Assembly: GCA_045661205.1 (NCBI GenBank)
Contig: JAZRFE010000043.1
Location: 8,722 to 72,721, forward strand
Source: HGM04593 sp045661205
Lineage (GTDB): Bacteria; Bacteroidota; Bacteroidia; Bacteroidales; Bacteroidaceae
Direction of reading: 5' to 3'
DNA: 64,000 nt
The notes beneath the pieces are model-generated. The model saw only the letters and a list, made by a program, of their open reading frames with translations, was not told the origin of the DNA and did not search any database. Below, piece by piece: positions 8,162 to 17,381 of the stretch (within the stretch, counting starts at the first letter, position 1; each line of letters starts with the position of its first letter). A program made the translations under genes and the position numbers.

Positions 8162-9429
8162 TATACAATCTCCCTTTTTCGTTTAACAACCCTGAGCGAC
8201 CACAGGCAGAGCACAAAAAGCAAAGTCTCGGCAACGCTCCATGCGGCGGCCGCCGCATAATAGGAAAACTCCTTATAGAACAGCAACACCAACACCACCG
8301 AGACGAAACCTGCTAACCAGATGTTTCGTTGGAAGAGATCGGAAGCCTTGAGGTTTATCAGTCCAACAACGCCTATAATATAGTTGAGACAACCAAAAAG
8401 CAACACAGGCGACATCAACCACACAAGATATTTTGCAACATCGTATTCGAGTCTGGGCAGAAAGAAAACAACCAACCTCGGCGAGCAGGCAAACAACACC
8501 GCTACTACAAAAAGCAGGATAAAAGAGATACGCAACATTTTGTTGAGTGTCGCAACACTCTCTTGTGTACTTTTGTTATGGAACATACGTCCTGCATGAG
8601 GGAATATAGCCATAGGAAGCGCGTTAATCACAGACTGCCCCACTTTTACAATCTTCTCAACAGCACCATAAATACCCACAGCAGCATCTCCTACAAGAAC
8701 CTTAAGTAAAAAAGTGTTTGAATTACGGTAAAGTTCCATTCCGATATTGGAAACAAAAATGTGCCATCCATCCTTCAGTAACTCCTTCACATCGGCGAAA
8801 CGAGGCATGGCAAAAGAGAGGCCGTAACATTTGAAAGCAATGTACACGCTTAGTATTCCAGCAGCAACATAACCGCACGAATTGAGTATGAGTATATAAA
8901 TATAATCGCTCTGCTCACGTACAAAGGCAAATATGAGTACGGCAAAAAGTATCTTGGAAACCACATTCACTATTGTCACATAGCGCATCTCCTCCATTCC
9001 CTGAAAAAGCCACGTAGGAATAAAAACATCGCCATATACGATACCCAAAGCAAACAGAAACATGAGCATATCATCGCTCTCCATTAGAAAATAAACAGCA
9101 ACACCCGTCAATACAGTTGCTATCGTAGTCAGCAAAAGACGAGCAGCAATAGCCGCATTGAAAATGGTGTTTACTGTTTCTCTATCCTCGCGATGAATTG
9201 AAATCTGTCGAGTAACAGAAAAACGAAAACCGTATGTGCCTACCAACACAATATACAGAGCAAGATTATACATGAAATAGTATGCTCCGTATGTATCGAA
9301 ACCCAACACAGCAACCAGATAAGGAACTATAAAAAAGCTGATTAGCTGGCTGATTGAATTGAGCAAAGATATAGAGAAGAAATTCTCTATTATCCTTTTG
9401 TATTTCTTTATAAAAGCGCGTATATCCAT
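8161..9429 (-). CDS. Wzx-type oligosaccharide flippase
   Basis: This 422-aa multipass protein of the polysaccharide-transporter (MATE-like/MOP) superfamily has about twelve hydrophobic segments. It starts MDIRAFIKKYKRIIENFFSI, the usual short amphipathic N-terminus before the first helix (LLNSISQLISFFIVPYL). The conserved early stretch LVAVLGFDTYGAYYFMYN is typical of Wzx. It should move the undecaprenyl-linked repeat unit from the inner to the outer leaflet of the cytoplasmic membrane. It lies between the chain-length regulator (22-base gap) and the polymerase (1-base overlap), the classic Wzx/Wzy-dependent order. Confidence 0.85.
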   Translation of the reverse strand: MDIRAFIKKYKRIIENFFSISLLNSISQLISFFIVPYLVAVLGFDTYGAYYFMYNLALYIVLVGTYGFRFSVTRQISIHREDRETVNTIFNAAIAARLLLTTIATVLTGVAVYFLMESDDMLMFLFALGIVYGDVFIPTWLFQGMEEMRYVTIVNVVSKILFAVLIFAFVREQSDYIYILILNSCGYVAAGILSVYIAFKCYGLSFAMPRFADVKELLKDGWHIFVSNIGMELYRNSNTFLLKVLVGDAAVGIYGAVEKIVKVGQSVINALPMAIFPHAGRMFHNKSTQESVATLNKMLRISFILLFVVAVLFACSPRLVVFFLPRLEYDVAKYLVWLMSPVLLFGCLNYIIGVVGLINLKASDLFQRNIWLAGFVSVVLVLLFYKEFSYYAAAAAWSVAETLLFVLCLWSLRVVKRKREIV

Positions 9430-9451
9430 CGTAGCTTATGAGGCCGTTTCC

Positions 9452-10537
9452 TTAACCTTTGGCAATCTTTCTTAGTGTGCTTTTAAGTTTGGAAGCCAAC
9501 ACCACCCAAGCAATATGCCCGAAGAATGTAATGAATATGAAACCTACAACGATGAACATTTTACGCGGAGCCACCGGCAACTGAGGCACAACAGCAGGCT
9601 GCATAACAGTGTATACGGGAGTATTCTCCTGCACCTTAGCCTTAGAAATCTCCTTTTGTTGAGCGAGCTGGTTGTAGATATTGAATGCAAGCTGAGCCTC
9701 GTTCATCAGACGCTCCTCCTCGGCTTTGTACTTCATTTTAAGAGTACCAAGCATGTGGCTATCCATGTATTTTGCATATTCAGCCTGCTTTTCTTTATAA
9801 TTTTTCTCGGCATCAGCCAACAGTTTCTCACTGTATACATAGTCCTGCTGAGCCTTTTTGGTGCGGTAGTTTGTCACATACTCCTGTAACAGGAAAGCAA
9901 CCTTGTCGGCAACCTGAGCTGCAATTTTCGCATCTTGCATCACCACGTTTATAGTGATGACATTATTGCCGACATCAACCGATGTCCACACCATCTTGCG
10001 CAATTTATTTATCACACTGAACTGTTGCTCCGAGTAGTAGTAATATGTAACCTCTTCGCTATCATCACCGGCAACAACCTTTTTCTTAGGTGTGAGCATT
10101 GCCTTTAGTTTCAAGGGGACAAGAATTATATGCTCCCACCAAGGCATTTTCTGCTTCTTTGCAATATATTCGTAGAGCGTGGTGTTTATCTCACCATCAG
10201 CCGAACTAACCTGCATGTTGTAGAGGTCGGAAAGAAAGACCGTAGATTCAATTATCTGTGGATAGAGTTCGGGATAAAGGGCATCATTACTTTGAATATC
10301 GTGCAGATTGATACCTGCAAATGAAGCCAATGAACTTAAACCGGTCAAAGAATTACCCGACGCACTCTCGGGTGCAAGCACCACTGCGCTCTCGTACTCT
10401 TTGGGAATGCAAAAAGCAACAATTATACCCACTACAATTGCAATGCCACAATTACGCAATATACGGCTTCGGTCGCCCCACACACGGCGCAACAAAGGTA
10501 TTACATCGTCAATCTTTTTATTAATATGCAATTCCAT
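9452..10537 (-). CDS. Wzz/Etk-type polysaccharide chain-length regulator
   Basis: The 361-aa protein has a cytoplasmic start, a first membrane helix at about 30-47 (GIAIVVGIIVAFCIP), a long periplasmic part and a second helix near 330-350 (MFIVVGFIFITFFGHIAWVVL). This two-helix layout is that of Wzz co-polymerases. The periplasmic region has a helical coiled-coil stretch (EKNYKEKQAEYAKYMDSHM) before the Pro-rich sequence VVPQLPVAPRK that precedes helix 2 in the family. No tyrosine-kinase domain is attached and no kinase gene is adjacent. It should set polymer length together with Wzy and may contact the Wza-like protein encoded 32 bases upstream. Confidence 0.85.
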   Translation of the reverse strand: MELHINKKIDDVIPLLRRVWGDRSRILRNCGIAIVVGIIVAFCIPKEYESAVVLAPESASGNSLTGLSSLASFAGINLHDIQSNDALYPELYPQIIESTVFLSDLYNMQVSSADGEINTTLYEYIAKKQKMPWWEHIILVPLKLKAMLTPKKKVVAGDDSEEVTYYYYSEQQFSVINKLRKMVWTSVDVGNNVITINVVMQDAKIAAQVADKVAFLLQEYVTNYRTKKAQQDYVYSEKLLADAEKNYKEKQAEYAKYMDSHMLGTLKMKYKAEEERLMNEAQLAFNIYNQLAQQKEISKAKVQENTPVYTVMQPAVVPQLPVAPRKMFIVVGFIFITFFGHIAWVVLASKLKSTLRKIAKG

Positions 10538-10569
10538 AAAATTTCCCTTTTTAAAAATTGGTCAGGTTG

Positions 10570-13077
10570 TTATTTGAACAAATTGATTAGTGCCAACACC
10601 ACTGTCGCCAACGATGCCGATGTCGATGAAAGAGATAATATTTCGGCAGTACTCATACCCTTGCGATCGATTTTCGTGGGCACGATTACCTGACATCCGG
10701 GCTGAATAACACCTTTCTTGCTGGTAGCCTTAGCAACCGTTCCGTTCATATAAACCACAATGGCTTTTGATTTTTTGGCATTCATGCCGTAACCTCCGGC
10801 TTGTTCGATGTAATGTTTCAGTTTTGCACCCTCCTTGTATGCAACAGCGTTGGGGAACATAACATTACCATCAACCTTTACAGTGTTGTTTATCTGCGGA
10901 ACTATCAGACGATCGCCATCCTCGAGCAGGATATCGGCATCGCTACCGGGTTTGGCAATAGCCTTGTCAAGCTCAATACCAACCTGCATCACAGGTTTGA
11001 TATCCAAGTCGGCAATATCCAAAGAATCCATCTGCTTTTGTACGGTTTTGAGGGCATCGAGCATTCTCGCACGCTGCTCGGGAGTCATTTTTCTTTCGAG
11101 ACGCGCACCCTTGGGATAAGCCTTACTTGTGAGGCCGCCCGACTTTTTAATAACATCACTCAAGCGAAGTCCTTTACGATCGAGAATATATGTTCCTGCG
11201 AACTCCACTTCACCAGAGACAACCACATTGTTCTGCTCGTAATACATAGGTGAACGACGCACATACACAGCATCATAAGGTTCGAGCACAAACTCTTTGT
11301 CGCCCGACACCACAAGTCCTTTGTTTATAGAGAAGTTGAATATCTGCGCTATTGTATCGCCCGACACCAACGCCTCGGAGTCACGTAAACGACGCGCAAC
11401 CTCTACCTTGACAGTAGATGCCTTGTCATTCAGGCCACCTGCAAGCAATATGAGATCCTCAATTTTTGTATTTTCAGCATAGCGATATTTACCAGGGAAA
11501 GCAACCTCACCATAAATCATTAATGTCTTGGTTTCCTCTACATCGTTGAGGCTTTGCACATAAAGTACATCATTGGGGCGCAACTTAACATCGGCAACAG
11601 TTCCATCAATAATACCTTTAATATCAAGTGAATGGTTTTCCATTGTCATGTCGGGCAGGCGACGATTGAGCAACGCTCTGTTGGTAAAAGCATCGGAACG
11701 CAGACCTCCGGCTTTCTCGACCAATTGGCGAACTGTGGTGATGCCGCCACCGCACTGGAACTTTCCGGGGCGGTAAAACGCACCTTTTGCCTCAACTAGA
11801 TTCTCGTATGTATTACTTATGGAGTCTACGCTCATTACGTCACCGTCGCGAAGAGCAAAATTCTTTTGTTCACTATCCTCGAGAGTAAAAATCTGACGTT
11901 CGAGAGCCCCCATACGCTCAATGCGCACATCGCCACGATAAGCGTCTCGTGTAAAACCACCCGAGTAACGCAAGAGGTCGGCAACAGTCTCTGTGGGTTT
12001 CATTTCGTAGAACATGGGGCGTTTAACCTTACCCTCAACGCTCACCAAACAGTTGTATGTATCAACAGTAATAACATCGCCATCTTCGAGACGCACATCG
12101 TCGCCTGTCTTTCCATTAAGCAGATAGTCGTAGACGTCGAGCGTCACAATCTTATTGTTGCCACGGAACACCTTTATGGCACGCATGGTACCTATTTCAT
12201 TCACTCCACCTGCTTGATAGAGAGCATGAAACACCGAAGCGAATGCCGACAGAGAGTATGTACCGGGGTTCTCCACCTCACCCATCACGCGCACTTGAAT
12301 GGTACGTATCTGACCGAGTGTAAGCTTGATATTAGCATTGGGATTATCGCCACTGATACCTGAATGAATCTGACTGAACTGTTCTTTGATATAAGCATCT
12401 GCCTCTTTTACAGTCATTCCATTGAGATATACAAGACCAAGAGTCTCTACATTGATATAACCGTCGGGAGAGATAATACCCTTTGCCGAAGATTGAGCAG
12501 AACCCCAAATATCCACAATAACCTCGTCACCGGGGCCGAGTTTATAGTTTACGGGAGTAGAAATATTCAAATTGGGCTCAAAGTTAAGCTCTTTATCCTT
12601 AAATATATTATGACCGAAGATTTTGATTTTCTCGTCGAGCTGCTGTTTAAGTCTCAACAAACCGATTGAATCGGGCAAAACCACATCAAGCGAATCACGC
12701 AAATATCCAAGTTCCTTGTTTGCTGAATTTTTATCACGCACTCGCACAAAATCCGCTTCATCTTCGGGAACAGACAACTTTTCCTGCTTTACAATATAAT
12801 TGTTTCGTATTTTATTGAGCTGTTCCGTTGTAACACCGCGCTGCATAAGATTCTTTACGATTATCTGGTTCGCGGTACCCTTTTTTTGTTCCTTCTTTAT
12901 ATATTCAACAATCTCTTTATCCGTCATCACAAGAGATGTGGAGCCTATCTGAGTCGTAGCAGAATTATAGCTATTCTGCATCATCTCGTTGTTATTACGC
13001 ACGCTTACCGAATTATTTTGCGCAAAAGCAAACTGCGCAAAAAGTGACAATATAAACAATATGTTAAACTTACGCAT
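10570..13077 (-). CDS. Wza-like outer-membrane polysaccharide export protein with multiple SLBB domains
   Basis: The 835-aa protein has a signal peptide (ILFILSLFAQFAFAQ), then a helical, polar N-terminal region. A polysaccharide export domain follows at about 175-260 (YKLGPGDEVIVDIWGS), then a chain of SLBB beta-grasp repeats marked by recurring GxVxxPGxYxL and LEDGDVITV-type strands (for example GEVENPGTYSL, GEVAFPGKYRY, GEVEFAGTYIL). E. coli Wza has about 380 residues; this longer form with many SLBB repeats is usual in Bacteroidetes. It should form the periplasm-spanning export channel. It is the first gene of the operon. The 260-base divergent gap to fabD has only a weak minus-strand -7-like sequence (TACCTTTA at 13144-13151). 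Confidence 0.88.
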   Translation of the reverse strand: MRKFNILFILSLFAQFAFAQNNSVSVRNNNEMMQNSYNSATTQIGSTSLVMTDKEIVEYIKKEQKKGTANQIIVKNLMQRGVTTEQLNKIRNNYIVKQEKLSVPEDEADFVRVRDKNSANKELGYLRDSLDVVLPDSIGLLRLKQQLDEKIKIFGHNIFKDKELNFEPNLNISTPVNYKLGPGDEVIVDIWGSAQSSAKGIISPDGYINVETLGLVYLNGMTVKEADAYIKEQFSQIHSGISGDNPNANIKLTLGQIRTIQVRVMGEVENPGTYSLSAFASVFHALYQAGGVNEIGTMRAIKVFRGNNKIVTLDVYDYLLNGKTGDDVRLEDGDVITVDTYNCLVSVEGKVKRPMFYEMKPTETVADLLRYSGGFTRDAYRGDVRIERMGALERQIFTLEDSEQKNFALRDGDVMSVDSISNTYENLVEAKGAFYRPGKFQCGGGITTVRQLVEKAGGLRSDAFTNRALLNRRLPDMTMENHSLDIKGIIDGTVADVKLRPNDVLYVQSLNDVEETKTLMIYGEVAFPGKYRYAENTKIEDLILLAGGLNDKASTVKVEVARRLRDSEALVSGDTIAQIFNFSINKGLVVSGDKEFVLEPYDAVYVRRSPMYYEQNNVVVSGEVEFAGTYILDRKGLRLSDVIKKSGGLTSKAYPKGARLERKMTPEQRARMLDALKTVQKQMDSLDIADLDIKPVMQVGIELDKAIAKPGSDADILLEDGDRLIVPQINNTVKVDGNVMFPNAVAYKEGAKLKHYIEQAGGYGMNAKKSKAIVVYMNGTVAKATSKKGVIQPGCQVIVPTKIDRKGMSTAEILSLSSTSASLATVVLALINLFK

Positions 13078-13190
13078 ATTATATTTTTTGATAAAAATTT
13101 CTTAAATTAACCGTTAAACAACCTACATTCCCGTAAAATATTGTAAAGGTAATGCTATTTTTTCTAAAATAGGCACTTTGAGGCCTTAAA

Positions 13191-13223
13191 TTGACATTTT
13201 ATAGTAAAAAAAGCCTATCTTTG
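13191..13223 (+). promoter_or_regulatory. promoter for the fabD operon
   Basis: TATCTTTG at 13216-13223 matches the -7 TAnnTTTG element. TTGAC at 13191-13195 lies at a plausible -33 distance. Transcription would start near 13231, leaving a leader of about 100 nt before fabD. Confidence 0.6.
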
Positions 13224-13336
13224 CACAATATAAATAATAATAGCCCAGCAAAAGCAGCAAAAAAGGCGGTTATTTTTTAAACGAGAAAAATAGACGAATA
13301 TTACAAGACACATATATATAATTTGAATATAGAAGC

Positions 13337-14200
13337 ATGAAAGCATTTGTTTTTCCCGGTCAAGGCTCACAATTCACAGGCATGGGCAAAGACCTGTACG
13401 ACAACAACGCAACAGCAAAAGAACTTTTTGAAAAAGCAAACGAAATATTAGGATTCCGCATTACAGACATAATGTTCAACGGCACAGCCGAGGAGCTCAA
13501 GCAGACAAAAGTAACACAGCCCGCAGTGTTCCTGCACTCGGTAATTTCGGCCATCGCAATGGGCGAAGAGTTCAATCCGCAGGTTGTTGCAGGCCATTCG
13601 CTTGGTGAGCTTTCGGCACTGACAGCAGCCGGAGCACTCACATTCGAGGATGGATTGAAAATTGTTTCGGCACGCGCCTTTGCCATGCAGAAGGCCTGCG
13701 AGATGCAGTCATCGACAATGGCAGCAATCATCGCCCTTCCCGACGAAACAGTTGAAAACATATGCGCCGATGTAACAGCCGGTGGCAACCTTGTGATTGC
13801 AGCCAACTACAACTGCCCCGGACAGGTAGTAATTTCGGGCACAGTAGAGGGAGTAAACCTCGCATGCGAGGCCCTTAAAGCAGCAGGCGCAAAACGCGCA
13901 CTTCCTCTGAGCGTAAGCGGAGCGTTCCACTCACCCCTGATGCAGCCCGCAAAAGAGGAACTTGAGGCCGCAATTCAGGCAGCAACATTCAGCACACCCC
14001 GCTGTCAAGTATATCAGAATGTAGACGCAATGCCCCACACCGACCCCGAGGAGATAAAAGCCAACCTCATCGCTCAGCTCACTGCCCCCGTACAGTGGAC
14101 AGCATCGGTAAAAAATATGATTAACGACGGCGTTACAGAATTCACAGAGTGCGGCCCCGGAAATGTACTTCAGGGCCTTATTAAGAAAATCAAAGCATAA
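13337..14200 (+). CDS. fabD: malonyl-CoA:ACP transacylase FabD
   Basis: This 287-aa cytoplasmic enzyme transfers the malonyl group from CoA to acyl carrier protein, supplying the extender for fatty acid synthesis. The family entry motif FPGQGSQ lies at 6-12. The nucleophile is Ser88 in GHSLGE and the catalytic His is His198 in GAFHSPLM. Length and motif order are standard for FabD. The first ATG after the promoter is used. It is followed after 15 bases by the GH13 gene, so they are probably co-transcribed, though no metabolic link is obvious. Confidence 0.95.
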   Translation: MKAFVFPGQGSQFTGMGKDLYDNNATAKELFEKANEILGFRITDIMFNGTAEELKQTKVTQPAVFLHSVISAIAMGEEFNPQVVAGHSLGELSALTAAGALTFEDGLKIVSARAFAMQKACEMQSSTMAAIIALPDETVENICADVTAGGNLVIAANYNCPGQVVISGTVEGVNLACEALKAAGAKRALPLSVSGAFHSPLMQPAKEELEAAIQAATFSTPRCQVYQNVDAMPHTDPEEIKANLIAQLTAPVQWTASVKNMINDGVTEFTECGPGNVLQGLIKKIKA

Positions 14201-14215
14201 AAACAGAGAGACTTT

Positions 14216-15901
14216 ATGTCAAAGACAGTAATATATCAGATGTTTACACGTCTCTTCGGCAACTGCACCGAAAACTGCGTTCCCGGAGGAGACATTGCCA
14301 CCAACGGCTGTGGCAAATTCAACAAGATTACACCCGAAGCCCTCGAAGCAATACGCAACCTAGGCGTCACACATATATGGTACACAGGCATCATAGAGCA
14401 TGCCACATGTACCGATTACAGCACACATGGCATCACCCCCGACCACCCCGCAATGATTAAAGGAGTGGCGGGCTCACCTTATGCCATCAAGGACTACTAC
14501 GATGTAGACCCTGACCTTGCCGAGGACATCGACAAGAGAAGAGATGAGTTCCGCGCCCTGGTAGAGCGCACCCACAAGGCAGGCATGAAGGTAATTATGG
14601 ACTTCATCCCCAACCATGTGGCACGCCATTACGAGAGTGACAACCGCCCCAAACGCACATTCGACTTTGGAGCCAACGACGAGAAAGACAAGTTCTTCAT
14701 GGGTCACAACAACTTCTATTACCTGGGTGAGCAACCCTTCGGTGACGACATCGACACCAAAGGAAACGCCGACACCCCCTACACAGAAAGCCCATTGCGA
14801 GCAACAGGCAACGACTGTTTCGGTGTTCCACATCGCAACGACTGGTTCGACACTGTAAAACTAAACTATGGAGTAGACTACAGTACAGGAATCCACCAGT
14901 TCACCCCCATACCCGATACATGGGTAAAAATGCTGAAGATTCTTCTTTATTGGGCATCGCAAAAAGTTGACGGTTTCCGTTGCGACATGGTAGAGCTCAC
15001 CCCCGTAGCATTCTGGCAGTGGGCAGTACCCCAGGTAAAGGCACAATACCCCGGAATTATCTTCATTGGAGAGATATACCAGCCCCACCTGTACCGCAGT
15101 TTCATCTATCAGGGAGGTTTCGACTACCTCTACGACAAGGTGGGACTCTATGACACCTTACGTGCCATCAGCGAGAACCGAGGCAACGTGTACAACATCA
15201 CCTCTACCTTGCAACAGACAGCTGACATCAGCAAACACATGCTTACATTCCTCGAGAACCACGACGAGCAACGCATCGCGTCGGACTTCTTTGTGGGCGA
15301 CGGCTTCAATGCCATCCCCGCGTTCATCGTCTCGGCAACAGTGGGAGTGCAGCCTTTCATGCTATACGCCGGACAGGAGCTGGGCGAGAAAGGAATGGAT
15401 AAAGAGGGATACAGCGGCATCGACGGCCGAACAACCATCTTCGACTATTGGAGCGTAGACACCCTGCGTCGCTGGTGCAACAACGGCAAGTACGACACAG
15501 CAAAGCTCACAAAAGATGAAAAGAAACTGCAAGGCATATACTCACAGCTTCTCAACCTGTGCAACAGCGAAGAGGCAATAAGCGACGGTACATTCTACGA
15601 CCTGCAATATGCCAACCCCAACTCATCTGTTTACGACGCATGCAACGTATACAGCTACCTGCGTGGTACCGAGAAAGAGCTGCTGCTGATTGCAGTAAAC
15701 TTCAGCAAAGAGACACATCGTCAGGAGATAAGAATCCCCGCCGAGGCATTTGCATACCACAAGATAGAGCCTCAGGAAAAGAGCGTGAAAGCAACCGAAC
15801 TGCTCAGCGGAAAAAGCATCAAGTGCAAGCTCAACCCCGACACCACAATACCTGTCGACATACCCGCACTCGGTGGAATAATATTAAAATTCAAACTATA
15901 A
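14216..15901 (+). CDS. cytoplasmic GH13 alpha-amylase family enzyme
   Basis: This 561-aa (beta/alpha)8 glycoside hydrolase of family 13 acts on alpha-glucans. The catalytic triad is visible: Asp257 in GFRCDMVEL (nucleophile), Glu286 in FIGEIYQ (acid/base) and Asp350 in ENHDEQR (transition-state stabiliser). The early conserved stretch FIPNHVARH is at about 129-137. A C-terminal beta domain follows residue 450 or so. No signal peptide is seen, so it probably acts on storage polysaccharide or imported malto-oligosaccharides in the cytoplasm. The exact activity (hydrolase or transferase) is not readable from sequence. It sits between fabD and the DUF4919 gene with 15- and 4-base gaps. Confidence 0.85.
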   Translation: MSKTVIYQMFTRLFGNCTENCVPGGDIATNGCGKFNKITPEALEAIRNLGVTHIWYTGIIEHATCTDYSTHGITPDHPAMIKGVAGSPYAIKDYYDVDPDLAEDIDKRRDEFRALVERTHKAGMKVIMDFIPNHVARHYESDNRPKRTFDFGANDEKDKFFMGHNNFYYLGEQPFGDDIDTKGNADTPYTESPLRATGNDCFGVPHRNDWFDTVKLNYGVDYSTGIHQFTPIPDTWVKMLKILLYWASQKVDGFRCDMVELTPVAFWQWAVPQVKAQYPGIIFIGEIYQPHLYRSFIYQGGFDYLYDKVGLYDTLRAISENRGNVYNITSTLQQTADISKHMLTFLENHDEQRIASDFFVGDGFNAIPAFIVSATVGVQPFMLYAGQELGEKGMDKEGYSGIDGRTTIFDYWSVDTLRRWCNNGKYDTAKLTKDEKKLQGIYSQLLNLCNSEEAISDGTFYDLQYANPNSSVYDACNVYSYLRGTEKELLLIAVNFSKETHRQEIRIPAEAFAYHKIEPQEKSVKATELLSGKSIKCKLNPDTTIPVDIPALGGIILKFKL

Positions 15902-15905
15902 TTAT

Positions 15906-16568
15906 ATGAAAAAGTTATTTTTGATGGCAGTCAGCCTGATACTGATGTTAGGCACAGCACAAGCACAGGACAAATTTGACTATAAGCTCGTAAAAGAGAT
16001 TGTCGATAACGAAAGACCCTACTTTAACGACATTCTCAAGCTCTACCTTGCAGATGACAAACTGTTGCGCACCGACGACGTGGCACTCGTATACTACGGA
16101 CACTCCTACCTCCCTGAATACAAAGGCGGCAACGACGTAAACGAGAAAGCACTTAAAGCCTATGTTGCCGAAAACAACACAGCAAAGATATACGAAACAT
16201 CCAAAAAGATTCTCGCATACAACCCTGTAAACCTGAACGCACTCTTCTACGCATGGCTTTCGTCGCAGAAACTCGCAAAGCCCGAATCGGAGGTAAGCTC
16301 ATACGTGAATAAATATCTGAAAATACTCGAAATGATAACAACTATGGGCGACGGCAAGAGCACAAGAAGCCCCTTCCGCGTAATCAACCCCGACGACCAA
16401 GACCACGTAATGTACGGAATGCTTGACATTGAATCGGTATTGTCGCGTAACCTCGACACAAGAACACTTTGCAACATTGTAACTGTTACTCCGAGCAAGA
16501 AATTCCCCGCACGAACAATGTATTTCGACGTTAGTCGCTATCTGTCGCACACATCGAAAATGAAATAA
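15906..16568 (+). CDS. DUF4919-like exported protein
   Basis: The 220-aa protein starts with a clear signal peptide (MKKLFLMAVSLILMLGTAQA), predicting export to the periplasm. The mature part is mainly helical and polar, with recognisable stretches YYGHSYLPEYKGGND and NPVNLNALFYAWLSS. It resembles the DUF4919 family found in Bacteroidetes, whose function is not known to me. The start lies 4 bases after the GH13 stop, so expression is probably coupled. A perfect 32-base palindrome follows 8 bases after the stop. Confidence 0.7.
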   Translation: MKKLFLMAVSLILMLGTAQAQDKFDYKLVKEIVDNERPYFNDILKLYLADDKLLRTDDVALVYYGHSYLPEYKGGNDVNEKALKAYVAENNTAKIYETSKKILAYNPVNLNALFYAWLSSQKLAKPESEVSSYVNKYLKILEMITTMGDGKSTRSPFRVINPDDQDHVMYGMLDIESVLSRNLDTRTLCNIVTVTPSKKFPARTMYFDVSRYLSHTSKMK

Positions 16569-16576
16569 TAACACAC

Positions 16577-16608
16577 ACGATGGCTACCCGCATGCGGGTA
16601 GCCATCGT
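16577..16608. repeat. perfect 32-base palindrome between the DUF4919 gene and mtgA
   Basis: The two 16-base halves are exact reverse complements with no unpaired centre (CGCATGCG in the middle). No T-tract follows on either strand, so it is not a standard terminator. It ends 17 bases before the mtgA GTG start and could be an mRNA processing or attenuation structure, or a protein-binding site. Confidence 0.6.
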
Positions 16609-16625
16609 CATAAAAGCCGCCTAGC

Positions 16626-17291
16626 GTGAAAAAGATTCTTCAAATAACAGGATATATTCTTCTGATAATAATATTGCTACCCATTATACTGGTGGCGATA
16701 TACCGTTTCGTACCCGTACCCATCACCCCGCTGATGCTGACGAGAAACATCAAAGAAAATACACCTATCAACTACACATGGACACCGATAGATAAAATAT
16801 CGCCACACCTAGTCCAAGCAGTTGTTGCATCCGAAGACAATCTTTTCATGGAGCACAAGGGTTTCGACTTTAAGCAGATAGAGATAGCCCGACGCGAAGC
16901 CGAGGAAGGTAAGCGACTGCGCGGAGCAAGCACCATCACCCAGCAGACGGCAAAGAACCTATTCTTGTGGCAAGAGCGCTCGTGGCTGCGCAAAGGCTTT
17001 GAAGCATACTTCACAGTACTCATGGAGAACATGTGGGACAAGAAAAAAATAATGGAGGCCTACCTCAACTGCATAGAGATGGGCGACGGAATATATGGTG
17101 CAAGCGCAGTGGCAAAAATAAACTTCAACACCACACCCGACAAACTCACCAAAGAGCAGTGCGCACTTATAGCAGCCACCCTGCCCAACCCTAGAAAATA
17201 CAGTTCGGCAAAGCCGTCGAAATATATGCTGCAACGCAGAAAGGCCATCCTCAAAAACATGAAAAACATAGGCCCGGTAAAGTTCAATTAA
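16626..17291 (+). CDS. mtgA: monofunctional peptidoglycan glycosyltransferase MtgA
   Basis: This 221-aa GT51 enzyme polymerises lipid II into glycan strands at the outer face of the inner membrane. A single N-terminal membrane helix spans about 8-28 (TGYILLIIILLPIILVAIY). The catalytic Glu is Glu70 in ASEDNLFMEHKGFD. The second family motif GASTITQQTAKNLFL is near 101-115, and the later motif AYLNCIEMGDGIYGA is also intact. No transpeptidase domain is present, as expected for MtgA. The start is GTG at 16626: no upstream ATG in frame is available, and the next ATG would delete the membrane anchor. The 32-base palindrome just upstream may influence expression. Confidence 0.92.
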   Translation: MKKILQITGYILLIIILLPIILVAIYRFVPVPITPLMLTRNIKENTPINYTWTPIDKISPHLVQAVVASEDNLFMEHKGFDFKQIEIARREAEEGKRLRGASTITQQTAKNLFLWQERSWLRKGFEAYFTVLMENMWDKKKIMEAYLNCIEMGDGIYGASAVAKINFNTTPDKLTKEQCALIAATLPNPRKYSSAKPSKYMLQRRKAILKNMKNIGPVKFN

Positions 17292-17343
17292 AGAAATTCA
17301 CAAATTACTTTTTAAAAAGTATATAAACTCTGCGAAAAACATG

Positions 17344-17351
17344 TATATTTG
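17344..17351 (+). promoter_or_regulatory. -7 promoter element for the 5'-nucleotidase gene
   Basis: TATATTTG fits TAnnTTTG and is followed by GC. No convincing -33 TTTG is seen about 19 bases upstream. The leader to the ATG at 17382 would be about 20-25 nt. Confidence 0.45.
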
Positions 17352-17381
17352 CGTAGAAAGTAAAGACAAATACATATTGCT

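Noticed and set aside
16577..16608. The 32-base palindrome as an intrinsic terminator
   Set aside because: Neither strand has a T-tract after the stem.
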